A DNA stretch of 7,399 bases, taken from contig DASRDE010000167.1 in the NCBI GenBank assembly GCA_035652755.1, positions 1 to 7,399 of the forward strand, given 5' to 3'. The notes beneath the pieces are model-generated. The model made no database searches and had not been told where the DNA came from. It saw only the letters and a list, made by a program, of their open reading frames with translations. This document shows, piece after piece, positions 1 through 7,091 of this stretch; positions within the stretch are counted from its first letter, which is position 1; every line of letters begins with the position of its first letter. This DNA is from DASRDE01 sp035652755. GTDB taxonomy: Bacteria > Vulcanimicrobiota > Vulcanimicrobiia > Vulcanimicrobiales > Vulcanimicrobiaceae. The position numbers and the translations under genes were made by a program.

Positions 1-346
1 GGATCTCGTCGATGAACAGCACGGTTCGCTTGCCGAGCGTGCGGCGGTGCTGCGCCTCGGCGACGATCCTTCGAAGATCGGCAACGCCCGCGCTCACGGC
101 CGAAATGGAGGCGAAGTGCGCGCCCGTCATGCGCGCAATAATCTCCGCCAGCGTCGTCTTTCCGGTGCCGGGCGGTCCCCAAAGGACCAGCGAGGGAACG
201 GTGTCCGTTTCGATCGCGCGCCGCAGTGCGTGGCCCGGACCGACCACGTGCTCCTGGCCGACGAACTCGTCGAGCGTTCGCGGCCGCATGCGCGCGGCCA
301 GGGGTTCGGAGAGCGAGGCGGCCGCCGCAAAAAGGCTTGGCTCCAT
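1..346 (-). CDS. rarA: RarA/MgsA replication-associated recombination ATPase (5' part only)
   Basis: This is the N-terminal 115 codons of an AAA+ ATPase; the rest lies beyond the left edge. RarA (MgsA, eukaryotic homologue WRNIP1) acts at stalled replication forks in the cytoplasm. The translation from the ATG at 346 shows the family opening 'PLAARMRP' at about residues 15-22, 'FVGQEHVVGPG' at about 28-38, Walker A GPPGTGKT at 57-64, an 'ISAVSAGV' stretch at 81-88 matching the E. coli ISAVTSGV segment, and Walker B VLFIDEI at 109-115. An N-terminal 'PSLF' (residues 3-6) resembles a beta-clamp binding peptide. The ATG at 346 was chosen because a TGA lies three codons upstream in frame; only a weak GGGAA precedes it. 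It follows the second OstA-like gene after 39 bases, so it may be read from the same transcript, although its function is unrelated. The family assignment is secure; the missing two thirds cannot be judged. Confidence 0.95.
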   Translation of the reverse strand, partial: MEPSLFAAAASLSEPLAARMRPRTLDEFVGQEHVVGPGHALRRAIETDTVPSLVLWGPPGTGKTTLAEIIARMTGAHFASISAVSAGVADLRRIVAEAQHRRTLGKRTVLFIDEI

Positions 347-385
347 CAGCGATCATCGTTCCCGCCGCCGCGGGGAATGTCCGCG

Positions 386-1024
386 TTACGGAATCTTGGG
401 CTTGTGAATCGTCAGCGGCTTGGGCGTAGCGATCGAGGGGTGCGGGCCGGGCATCGTGATCGTCACGTCCTTGTCCGACTGGCCTTCCCCCGTCTGCGTA
501 TTGTAGGTCGCGTGCTCGGAATCCATCGTCCGATCGCCCTGCACGACGTGAACTTTTCCGTTGAGCTCCAGCACGTGCGTGAGGTCGTTCAGATGCGCGT
601 TCTGTGCATCGGCGGTCGTGTCGCCCTGCTCGTAGTGCACGTCCCCGGAGGCGTCGTACGTGTGCGCGGCGTCGTCGAGCGCGACCCGGTCGGCTGTCAG
701 CATCGCCGGACCGCGCCCTTGCACGGCAGACGCGCTGCGCAAACCGAACGTTCCGCCGGCGTCGTGGACGGTCACGTGCCCGTACAACGTCGCTTGATGG
801 GCTTTATAGTTGCCGTCGGCGCGATCCGCATCGACGGTGGAACCGTCCGCACGCAGCATCGTCACGTGATTGGGCGCCGAGAAGCGCCCCGTCGCGGCGT
901 TTGCGTTCATCTGCGAGGTTTTGATGTTCCAGGTCGGCGCGGCTTTTGGCGGCTGCCGCGGAGCGGTACGCGGCGCGGCCGCAGCAAGCAACAGTACCGC
1001 CGGGATGACGATCGCGCGCTTCAT
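386..1024 (-). CDS. LptA/OstA-like periplasmic protein, second (longer) copy
   Basis: This is a 212-residue protein with a Sec signal (K2, R3, hydrophobic 4-18) and likely cleavage near the AAAAP at 14-18. A short Pro/Ala-rich linker follows, then a repeated beta-strand pattern from about residue 31 to 191, with units such as 'HQATLYGHVTVHD', 'YDASGDVHY' and 'LELNGKVHVVQGD'. This 'coloured strand, GxV' rhythm is typical of the OstA/LptA fold, whose members carry lipopolysaccharide across the periplasm as a beta-jellyroll bridge. Which glycolipid this one would bind is unknown. The last 20 residues are Pro/Lys-rich. It is clearly a paralogue of the preceding gene: by hand count about 32 identities in 57 columns over the segment starting 'TWN' (31-88). 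It carries about 50 residues more at the C-terminus. Its ATG overlaps the upstream TGA by 4 bases, so translation is probably coupled. No lptB or permease gene is visible nearby. It could instead be an LptC-type or N-terminal LptD-type domain protein; the fold call is firmer than the role. Confidence 0.8.
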   Translation of the reverse strand: MKRAIVIPAVLLLAAAAPRTAPRQPPKAAPTWNIKTSQMNANAATGRFSAPNHVTMLRADGSTVDADRADGNYKAHQATLYGHVTVHDAGGTFGLRSASAVQGRGPAMLTADRVALDDAAHTYDASGDVHYEQGDTTADAQNAHLNDLTHVLELNGKVHVVQGDRTMDSEHATYNTQTGEGQSDKDVTITMPGPHPSIATPKPLTIHKPKIP

Positions 1025-1590
1025 TGCGTCAACTGCACGTTATCGTACAGGTGAATTTCGTGCGTGATTCCATCCATAACGGCGCGGCCGGCGCGCACTT
1101 CGCTGCCGCCTTGTTTGAAATACACGTTGCCGGTCGCAACGTATTGCTTGGTCGTCCCTTCGATGTTGAGCGTGTCGCACGTCAGCACCGCCGGCTCGTG
1201 CGAGCCGCGCGCCTCGCCGGCGAAATTCGTCAGCACGCCGTTGGTGTCGTGGAGCACGACGTGACCGGTCAGCGTGGCTTGATGCTGTTTGAAATTCCCG
1301 ACCGCGCGATCCGCCGAGATGTCGCTTCCCGGACGCGTGAGCGTGATGTGCGCGGGTGCGTTGAACGAGCCGCTCTGCCAATTCGCGTCGAGCTGATCGG
1401 TGTGGACGTTCCAATCTTGGAACGAAAAGCCCGCTCCGTTTCCCAACGGCTGCGGCGCGGCGCCGAGCGGGGTGACGCGCGGCGGCGCGGTTGCGCGCGG
1501 GCCATGCGGCGCGGCGCTTTTTCGCGGCACCGGCGACGGGGTCGCGAGCAATGCGGCAAAGACGGCCGCGAGCAGCATCGGCAGATTCAT
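1021..1590 (-). CDS. LptA/OstA-like periplasmic protein, first (shorter) copy
   Basis: This is a 189-residue protein with an N-terminal hydrophobic stretch (residues 3-16) that looks like a signal peptide, though its n-region has no Lys or Arg before the core. A Pro/Ala/Arg-rich linker spans about 19-50. From about residue 57 the OstA-like strand pattern begins: 'DWNVHTDQLDAN', 'FNAPAHITL', 'HQATLTGHVVLHD', 'YVATGNVYFKQGG', 'EIHLYDNVQLTQ'. It stops at the point where its paralogue at 386-1024 continues for another strand pair plus a tail. The LptA family bridges the inner and outer membrane for lipopolysaccharide; an equivalent role here is inference. Its ATG (1590) overlaps the TGA of the upstream TsaC-like gene by 4 bases, and a GAGG (1593-1596) sits only 2 bases before it, closer than usual. 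A second in-frame ATG (codon 5) would shorten an already short signal, so the first was kept. Confidence 0.77.
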   Translation of the reverse strand: MNLPMLLAAVFAALLATPSPVPRKSAAPHGPRATAPPRVTPLGAAPQPLGNGAGFSFQDWNVHTDQLDANWQSGSFNAPAHITLTRPGSDISADRAVGNFKQHQATLTGHVVLHDTNGVLTNFAGEARGSHEPAVLTCDTLNIEGTTKQYVATGNVYFKQGGSEVRAGRAVMDGITHEIHLYDNVQLTQ

Positions 1591-2243
1591 GTCCTCTTTC
1601 GTATCGACCAGTCGTGCCGGGCTACGGAGCCGAGCAGCTCGCTTAGCCGCTCCGCCGTAAGAACCCCCTCGCGCAGCACGACGGGCTGGCGGCCGGTCAT
1701 GTCGATCACGGTGGAATCACGGCCGTACTTGGTCGGGCCGCCGTCGACGAAGAGATCGGCCGGCGGCAGATTTTCCCAATCGCCCGCCCCGTAGTACGCT
1801 CGCTCGCCGCTGGCGTTCGCGCTGGTGGCCGCAAGGGGACCGCAGCGCTCGAGGATGGCGCCGCAGAGAGGATCGTCGGGAACCCGGAAGCCCAGAGTCG
1901 TCAAGCCTGATGTCACGTCCGTACCAATAAACGCAGGTTTCGGGATAATTATCGTCACCGGACCTGGCATGAGCCTGCGAGCCGCGACCACCACGTCCGG
2001 ATACGGCCGCGCATACTCGACGAATTCGGCAAAGGTGGCCAGGTGGAGCGAAAGCGGTTTATGGTGCGGCCGCTCTTTGGCATGATAGATCCGTTCGATG
2101 GCTGCGCTGTGGAACGGATCGCAGCCGATGCCGTACACCGTGTCGGTCGGAAAGATCACCGTGCCTCCGCCGAACACGACCTGCGCGACCTCTTCGGCCA
2201 CGCGCGCAGCCGATTCGGTGCGCGCGTCGATGACGTTGCTCAC
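1587..2243 (-). CDS. tsaC: Threonylcarbamoyl-AMP synthase (TsaC/Sua5/YrdC family)
   Basis: The enzyme makes L-threonylcarbamoyladenylate from threonine, bicarbonate and ATP, the first step of the universal t6A37 modification of ANN-decoding tRNAs, in the cytoplasm. The 218 residues contain the YrdC signature in order: FPTDTVYGIG (31-40), the KxR of 'AKERPHHKPLSLHL' (K56, R58), MPGPVTIII (92-100), GFRVPDD (118-124), the SxN of 'ATSANASGE' (S141, N143), and STVIDMT (177-183) with LREG (190-193). The KxR...SxN tetrad is therefore intact. The length fits the short TsaC form; the extra C-terminal Sua5 domain of about 340-residue members is absent. The start is GTG at 2243; in that frame it is the first plausible start and leaves 19 bases after the mreB stop. 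There is no clear ribosome site, so re-initiation after mreB is plausible. It overlaps the next gene by ATGA. A translation gene inside an envelope cluster is a neighbourhood oddity, not evidence of another function. Confidence 0.95.
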   Translation of the reverse strand: MSNVIDARTESAARVAEEVAQVVFGGGTVIFPTDTVYGIGCDPFHSAAIERIYHAKERPHHKPLSLHLATFAEFVEYARPYPDVVVAARRLMPGPVTIIIPKPAFIGTDVTSGLTTLGFRVPDDPLCGAILERCGPLAATSANASGERAYYGAGDWENLPPADLFVDGGPTKYGRDSTVIDMTGRQPVVLREGVLTAERLSELLGSVARHDWSIRKRT

Positions 2244-2262
2244 ACCGCGACGAATCGCGCTG

Positions 2263-3243
2263 CTAGATACGCACGCGCATGCCGGTACCGAGCGCGACGC
2301 ACGAGAGCGGATCGTCGGCGATAATGACCGGAATGCCGCAGACTTCGGCCAGCAATTTGTCCAGACCGCGCAGCAGCGCGCCGCCGCCGGTGAGAATCAC
2401 GCCGCGATCGATGATGTCCGCCGCCAACTCGGGCGGCGTTTTTTCGAGCACGGCCTTGACCGCTTCCACGATCGCGCCGACCGGCTCGGAGAGCGCTTCG
2501 CGAATCTCTTCGCTCGTAATTTTGACCGTTTTGGGCAAACCGTTGATGAGATCGCGCCCGCGGATCTCCATCGCCAGTTCCGATTCCAAACGGTACGCGG
2601 ATCCGATCTTGATCTTGATCTCTTCGGCGGTTCGCTCGCCGATCATCAGGTTGTAGACGCGCCGGATGTACCGGATGATCGCCTCGTCCATCTTGTTGCC
2701 CGCGACGCGAAGCGATTGCGAGACGACGATTCCCCCCAGCGAGATCACGGCGACGTCGGTCGTACCGCCGCCGATGTCGACGACCATGCTTCCGGACGGA
2801 CCTTCGATCGGTAAGCCGGCGCCGATCGCAGCCGCCATCGGCTCTTCGATAATCTCGACGTGTTTGGCGCCGGCGAGCTTGGCCGCGTCCTTGACCGCGC
2901 GTTCCTCGACGCTCGTAATCTCGGCGGGCACGCAGATGACGACGTTGGGTTTGGGGCGGAAAAGCGACGAGAGCCAGGAACGATCGCGCATCACCTTTTT
3001 GATGAAGTAGCTGAGCATCGCCTCGGTGACTTCGAAGTCCGCGATGACGCCGTCGCGCAAGGGGCGGATCGCTTGAATGTGCGCGGGCGTCTTGCCCAGC
3101 ATCTGGCGCGCTTCCTCACCAACCGCCAGCGTCTTGCCGTTGTTCATGTCCTTGGCGACGACCGAAGGCTCGCGCAGCACGATGCCTTTACCCTTGACGT
3201 GAACCAGAACGTTCGCCGTCCCCAAGTCTATCCCGATGTCCAA
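2263..3243 (-). CDS. mreB: Rod-shape-determining actin MreB (Mbl-like, stand-alone)
   Basis: This bacterial actin forms membrane-bound filaments that orient the elongasome during side-wall peptidoglycan synthesis. The 326 residues show phosphate-1 DIGIDLGTAN (2-11), the MreB-typical GKGIVLREPSVVA (18-30), KTPAHIQAIRPLRDGVIADF (51-70), EEPMAAAIGAG (133-143), phosphate-2 VVDIGGGTTDVAVISLGG (154-171), GERTAEEIKIKIG (202-214) and the adenosine motif GVILTGGGALLRGL (281-294). The start is TTG at 3243: an AGGAG lies 6 bases upstream, a TAG stop lies three codons before it in frame, and the usual 'DIGIDLGTA' follows at once. The protein thus lacks the short N-terminal extension or amphipathic helix of many MreBs and ends just after 'CVALGTG', shorter than the T. 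maritima protein. The loop 'RSWLSSLFRPKP' (88-99) is longer and more hydrophobic than the T. maritima 'MNLFKP' loop. mreC and mreD do not follow, as is usual for Mbl in Bacillus. It is 9 bases downstream of murA. Confidence 0.97.
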   Translation of the reverse strand: MDIGIDLGTANVLVHVKGKGIVLREPSVVAKDMNNGKTLAVGEEARQMLGKTPAHIQAIRPLRDGVIADFEVTEAMLSYFIKKVMRDRSWLSSLFRPKPNVVICVPAEITSVEERAVKDAAKLAGAKHVEIIEEPMAAAIGAGLPIEGPSGSMVVDIGGGTTDVAVISLGGIVVSQSLRVAGNKMDEAIIRYIRRVYNLMIGERTAEEIKIKIGSAYRLESELAMEIRGRDLINGLPKTVKITSEEIREALSEPVGAIVEAVKAVLEKTPPELAADIIDRGVILTGGGALLRGLDKLLAEVCGIPVIIADDPLSCVALGTGMRVRI

Positions 3244-3249
3244 AATCCG

Positions 3250-3254
3250 CTCCT
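3250..3254 (-). promoter_or_regulatory. Shine-Dalgarno AGGAG of mreB, overlapping the murA stop
   Basis: AGGAG read on the minus strand lies 6 bases before the TTG at 3243 and is the best-placed ribosome site in the window. It decides the unusual TTG start. Its first two bases are the last two of the murA stop codon TAG (3255-3253), so ribosomes terminating on murA cover the site that starts mreB. Confidence 0.85.
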
Positions 3255-4632
3255 ATGGTGTCCGCTGTTCTTCGGCCGGACGCGCCCGCGTCGTAGGATA
3301 CGCGCTCGTCTCGAAAATCCCGTTGGGCTCGACCAGCGGCGTAATGCCGCTCGAGCGCTGCACCTGGGCGCCCAGCGTGGAAAGCATCTCCTCCAACCGT
3401 TCGTGGCCGCGATCGATGTATTCCAGCCCGATGATCTCGGTTTCGCCCTGCGCGGCAAGGCCGGCGACGACCAGCGCAGCGCCGGCACGTATATCCGGCG
3501 CCTCAACCGGAGCGCCCGAAAGCGGCGTGCCGCCTTTTACGACCGCGGTGTTGCCTTCCATCGAGACGCGGACGTCGGCGCCCATGCGCGCCAGTTCGTT
3601 CACGTACGAAAAGCGCGCGTTGAAGATCGACTCCTCGACGATGCTCGTTCCGGGCGCCGTGCACAAGAAGGAGACCATCTGCGGCTGCAAATCGGTGGGA
3701 AAGCCCGGATAGGGTGCGGTGAGGATCTCCGTGCCGCCGGTGACTCGGCCGGCCTGCACGCGCACCCAATCGTCGCCGGACGTCACCGCGACGCCGCATT
3801 CCTGCAGTTTGAGCATCAGCGCGTGGAGATGATCGGGCTGACACCGCGACACGGTGACGTCGCCGCGGGTCGCAGCACCGCCCAGCAGCAGCGTGCCGGC
3901 AACGATGCGATCGGGAATGATCTCATATTCGACGCCGTGGAGTTCCTCGACGCCTTCGATGAACAGCGTGTCCGAGCCCGCGCCGCGGATCTTCGCGCCC
4001 ATGGCACAGAGGAACGACGCGAGGTCGGCGACTTCGGGTTCCATCGCCGCGTTACGCAGCGTCGTCGTTCCCTCGGCAATGACAGCGGCGAGCATCGCGT
4101 TCTTGGTCGCGCCGACGCTGGGCATGCGAAACTCGATCTCCGCGCCGTGCATGCGGCGTTTCTTTGAGGTGGCGATGAGATAGCCGTGCGCGTTCTTGAC
4201 CTCGCAGCCCAGCGCCACAAAAGCTTGTTCGTGCATGTCGGTCGCGCGAGTTCCCAAGATGCAGCCGCCGGGAAGCGGAACTTCGGCGCGGCCGAAGCGG
4301 CCCAGCAGCGGGCCCACGATGTCGAAACTCGCATTGAGTTTTCGGACGAGCGTATAGGGAGCGCGGTGCGAAGCGACGTTGCTCGCATCGATCGTCACGG
4401 AGCCCGTACCTTCGTAGCGCAAACGCGCGCCCAGCGCTTCGAGCAGCGACCACATCACCGAAACGTCCGTAATGCGCGGCACGCGATGCAGCGTAACTTT
4501 GCCTTTGGCCAAGAGCGTTGCCGCCATGATCGGCAGCGCCGCGTTCTTGGCGCCTTGCGTTTGCACCGATCCTTCCAATGCGGCACCGCCGCGCACGCGC
4601 AGCGTGGTCTCGAGGCGGTCGAGCGTGGTCAC
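3253..4632 (-). CDS. murA: UDP-N-acetylglucosamine 1-carboxyvinyltransferase MurA
   Basis: MurA transfers enolpyruvate from PEP to UDP-GlcNAc, the first committed step of peptidoglycan synthesis, in the cytoplasm. Numbering from the GTG at 4632 gives 459 residues. Visible landmarks are QGAKNAALPI with K29 (E. coli K22), LPGGCILGTR with catalytic C124 and R129 (E. coli C115 and R120), SVGATKNAMLAAVIAEGTT, the hinge-side FPTDLQPQ with D314 (E. coli D305), and DIRAGAALVVAG with R382 (E. coli R397). The Cys form is the fosfomycin-sensitive type; the natural Asp variant is not present. The frame stays open to a Met at 4752, but the extra 40 residues are Arg/Pro-rich, overlap the upstream gene and match nothing in MurA. 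The GTG at 4632 forms a GTGA overlap with the upstream stop, like other junctions here. About 30 residues (ITPLVEP... to the end) extend beyond the usual C-terminus. The upstream neighbour is a membrane-anchored unknown; mreB follows. Confidence 0.97.
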   Translation of the reverse strand: MTTLDRLETTLRVRGGAALEGSVQTQGAKNAALPIMAATLLAKGKVTLHRVPRITDVSVMWSLLEALGARLRYEGTGSVTIDASNVASHRAPYTLVRKLNASFDIVGPLLGRFGRAEVPLPGGCILGTRATDMHEQAFVALGCEVKNAHGYLIATSKKRRMHGAEIEFRMPSVGATKNAMLAAVIAEGTTTLRNAAMEPEVADLASFLCAMGAKIRGAGSDTLFIEGVEELHGVEYEIIPDRIVAGTLLLGGAATRGDVTVSRCQPDHLHALMLKLQECGVAVTSGDDWVRVQAGRVTGGTEILTAPYPGFPTDLQPQMVSFLCTAPGTSIVEESIFNARFSYVNELARMGADVRVSMEGNTAVVKGGTPLSGAPVEAPDIRAGAALVVAGLAAQGETEIIGLEYIDRGHERLEEMLSTLGAQVQRSSGITPLVEPNGIFETSAYPTTRARPAEEQRTP

Positions 4633-5147
4633 CGCGCGATCGCCGCCGCCTCGAGCGGTTCGCACGTGAGGACGTGCGCGTCGTACGCGCCGCCGTGAAT
4701 CTCGAGCTGGAGCCGGCCGTCGGGCGCGGGCCGTACGTAAACGCGGCTCCACTGACCCGAACCGATCTCGAGCACCTCGCCGCGGTCGTTTTGCAGCAGG
4801 CCCGCCAGCCGAAGTCCGTCCGATGTGCCGGCGACGCGAATGCGCCCGTCGGAATACAGCGCCGCAAATGCCTCGATGCCGGCGTCCGACGCACGATAGT
4901 AGCGCGCCTGCGGATCGGCATACTCGAGCAGAAACTGCGCCGGCTGCGCGTACGGCTCCGAATCCGGTTCTTGCGCATGCGCTGCGGGAACGGCGTGCGG
5001 TTCCGGCAACGGCTGCGGGCGCGGCGGAGACGGTTGCGCCGCGGGCACGCGGCGCATCTCGGATTGCATCGCGAGCGAAGCTACCGCGAGAACGGCCAGT
5101 TCAAGCGCTTTGGCGGCAAGGACGCTCCAGCCGGTGGGACGAGGCAC
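4629..5147 (-). CDS. Unknown single-pass membrane protein between atpC and murA
   Basis: I do not recognise this family. From the GTG at 5147 the protein is 172 residues. It has a short N-terminus with R3, a hydrophobic helix at about 8-27 (VLAAKALELAVLAVASLA) with one Lys and one Glu inside, a Pro/Ala-rich linker at about 35-70, and a compact C-terminal region at about 71-165. That region contains 'FLLEYADPQARYYRASD', 'IRVAGTSDGLRLAGLL', 'VLEIGSGQWSRVYVRP' and 'LQLEIHGGAYDAHVL', which reads as alternating beta strands. The layout suggests a signal anchor with a small extracytoplasmic domain, but a cleaved signal peptide is also possible. It starts 25 bases after atpC and overlaps murA by GTGA, so it is very likely co-expressed with murA. 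In Bacillus the same slot holds ywmB, a secreted protein of unclear role; common origin is not shown. GTG is the only normal start in frame after the atpC stop. No ribosome site stands out. Confidence 0.8.
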   Translation of the reverse strand: MPRPTGWSVLAAKALELAVLAVASLAMQSEMRRVPAAQPSPPRPQPLPEPHAVPAAHAQEPDSEPYAQPAQFLLEYADPQARYYRASDAGIEAFAALYSDGRIRVAGTSDGLRLAGLLQNDRGEVLEIGSGQWSRVYVRPAPDGRLQLEIHGGAYDAHVLTCEPLEAAAIAR

Positions 5148-5172
5148 GATGAGGCCGGAGTTCGCCGGGCGG

Positions 5173-5586
5173 CTAATGGTGTCCGGTCAGACGAAGTTTG
5201 GCGTTCGCAAAATCGATCGCGGCTTGCTCGCGCGCGAACGATTGCGCATCCGCTGCCGCCTTTTGCCGCTCGGTCGCTTCCGCGAGATCCGCGCGCGCCT
5301 TCGCGACGTCGACCTCCTCGAACGCCAGCGCCTGGTCGACCAGCACCGTGACGCGGTCCGGCAGCGCCTGCATGAAGCCCTCGCTCGTTGCCAATTCCAT
5401 GCGGCGAGCCGTGCCGTTCTCCACCACGTTGGCCCGCAGCACGCCCGGTTTGAGCGCGCTCAAAAAGGGCGCATGCTGCGCGAGGATCCCTTCTTCGCCT
5501 TCAGTCGTCGTGGCGATGACCAGCTCGGCATCGCCGTCAAAGACCAGCTGCGTCGGCGTGATGAGCTTGAACGGAATGGTCGCCAT
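5173..5586 (-). CDS. atpC: F1Fo ATP synthase epsilon subunit
   Basis: Epsilon couples the F1 central stalk to the c-ring and can inhibit ATP hydrolysis by extending its C-terminal helices. The 137 residues are a normal full-length form. The N-terminal beta-sandwich (about 1-88) carries TPTQLVFDGDAELVIATTTEG and the family hallmark GILAQHAPFLSALKPGVLR (33-51). The C-terminal helical hairpin (about 91-133) is rich in Ala, Lys, Arg and Glu. In the region where Bacillus epsilon has its ATP-binding motif IDxxRA, this protein reads VDVAKARA (92-99), so the Arg is replaced by Lys on a simple alignment; ATP sensing cannot be inferred. The ATG at 5586 comes 3 bases after the atpD stop, with no good ribosome site of its own, so coupling to atpD is likely. 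The gene order beta then epsilon is the standard F-type arrangement. It ends with TAG at 5173. Confidence 0.96.
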   Translation of the reverse strand: MATIPFKLITPTQLVFDGDAELVIATTTEGEEGILAQHAPFLSALKPGVLRANVVENGTARRMELATSEGFMQALPDRVTVLVDQALAFEEVDVAKARADLAEATERQKAAADAQSFAREQAAIDFANAKLRLTGHH

Positions 5587-5589
5587 GCG

Positions 5590-7065
<1,476 letters not shown>

Positions 7066-7066
7066 A

Positions 7067-7080
7067 CCCTTCTTTTCCTT
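7067..7080 (-). promoter_or_regulatory. Probable double ribosome-binding region of atpD
   Basis: On the minus strand the 26-base atpG-atpD gap contains AAGGA at 7080-7076 (10 bases before the ATG) and GAAGGG at 7072-7067 (1 base before). Neither spacing is ideal alone, but the run is purine-only apart from the T before the ATG. The AAGGA copy is the more likely functional site. Confidence 0.6.
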
Positions 7081-7091
7081 GTAGCTTCTGA

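Noticed and set aside
359..377. A short inverted repeat (TTCCC / GGGAA arms) between the second OstA-like gene and rarA, possibly a terminator or a hairpin hiding the rarA ribosome site.
   Set aside because: The stem is only 5 base pairs with a 9-base loop and has no T tract, so it is not a convincing terminator. A regulatory role cannot be supported from one sequence.
47..1054. A 335-codon plus-strand open frame across rarA and the second OstA-like gene.
   Set aside because: It runs through a gene boundary, is Arg/Val-rich and matches nothing; the opposite strand has genes with signal peptide, Walker motifs and family hallmarks.
2860..4167. A 435-codon plus-strand open frame opposite murA and mreB.
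   Set aside because: It crosses the boundary between two real genes, is of low complexity (Arg, Asp, Ala) and has no family motif. It is a shadow of codon bias.
4633..4752. A 40-residue N-terminal extension of MurA from a Met at 4752.
   Set aside because: It is an out-of-frame reading of the upstream gene, Arg/Pro-rich, and unlike any MurA. The GTG at 4632 gives the normal N-terminus and a GTGA overlap.
5148..5172. A possible terminator after atpC separating the ATP synthase operon from the murA cluster.
   Set aside because: The 25-base gap has no stable hairpin and no T run, so read-through into the unknown gene and murA is more likely.
7066..7091. A possible internal promoter in the atpG-atpD gap.
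   Set aside because: The gap is 26 bases and is explained by ribosome-binding sequence; there is no room for a -35/-10 pair outside the coding region and none is obvious.
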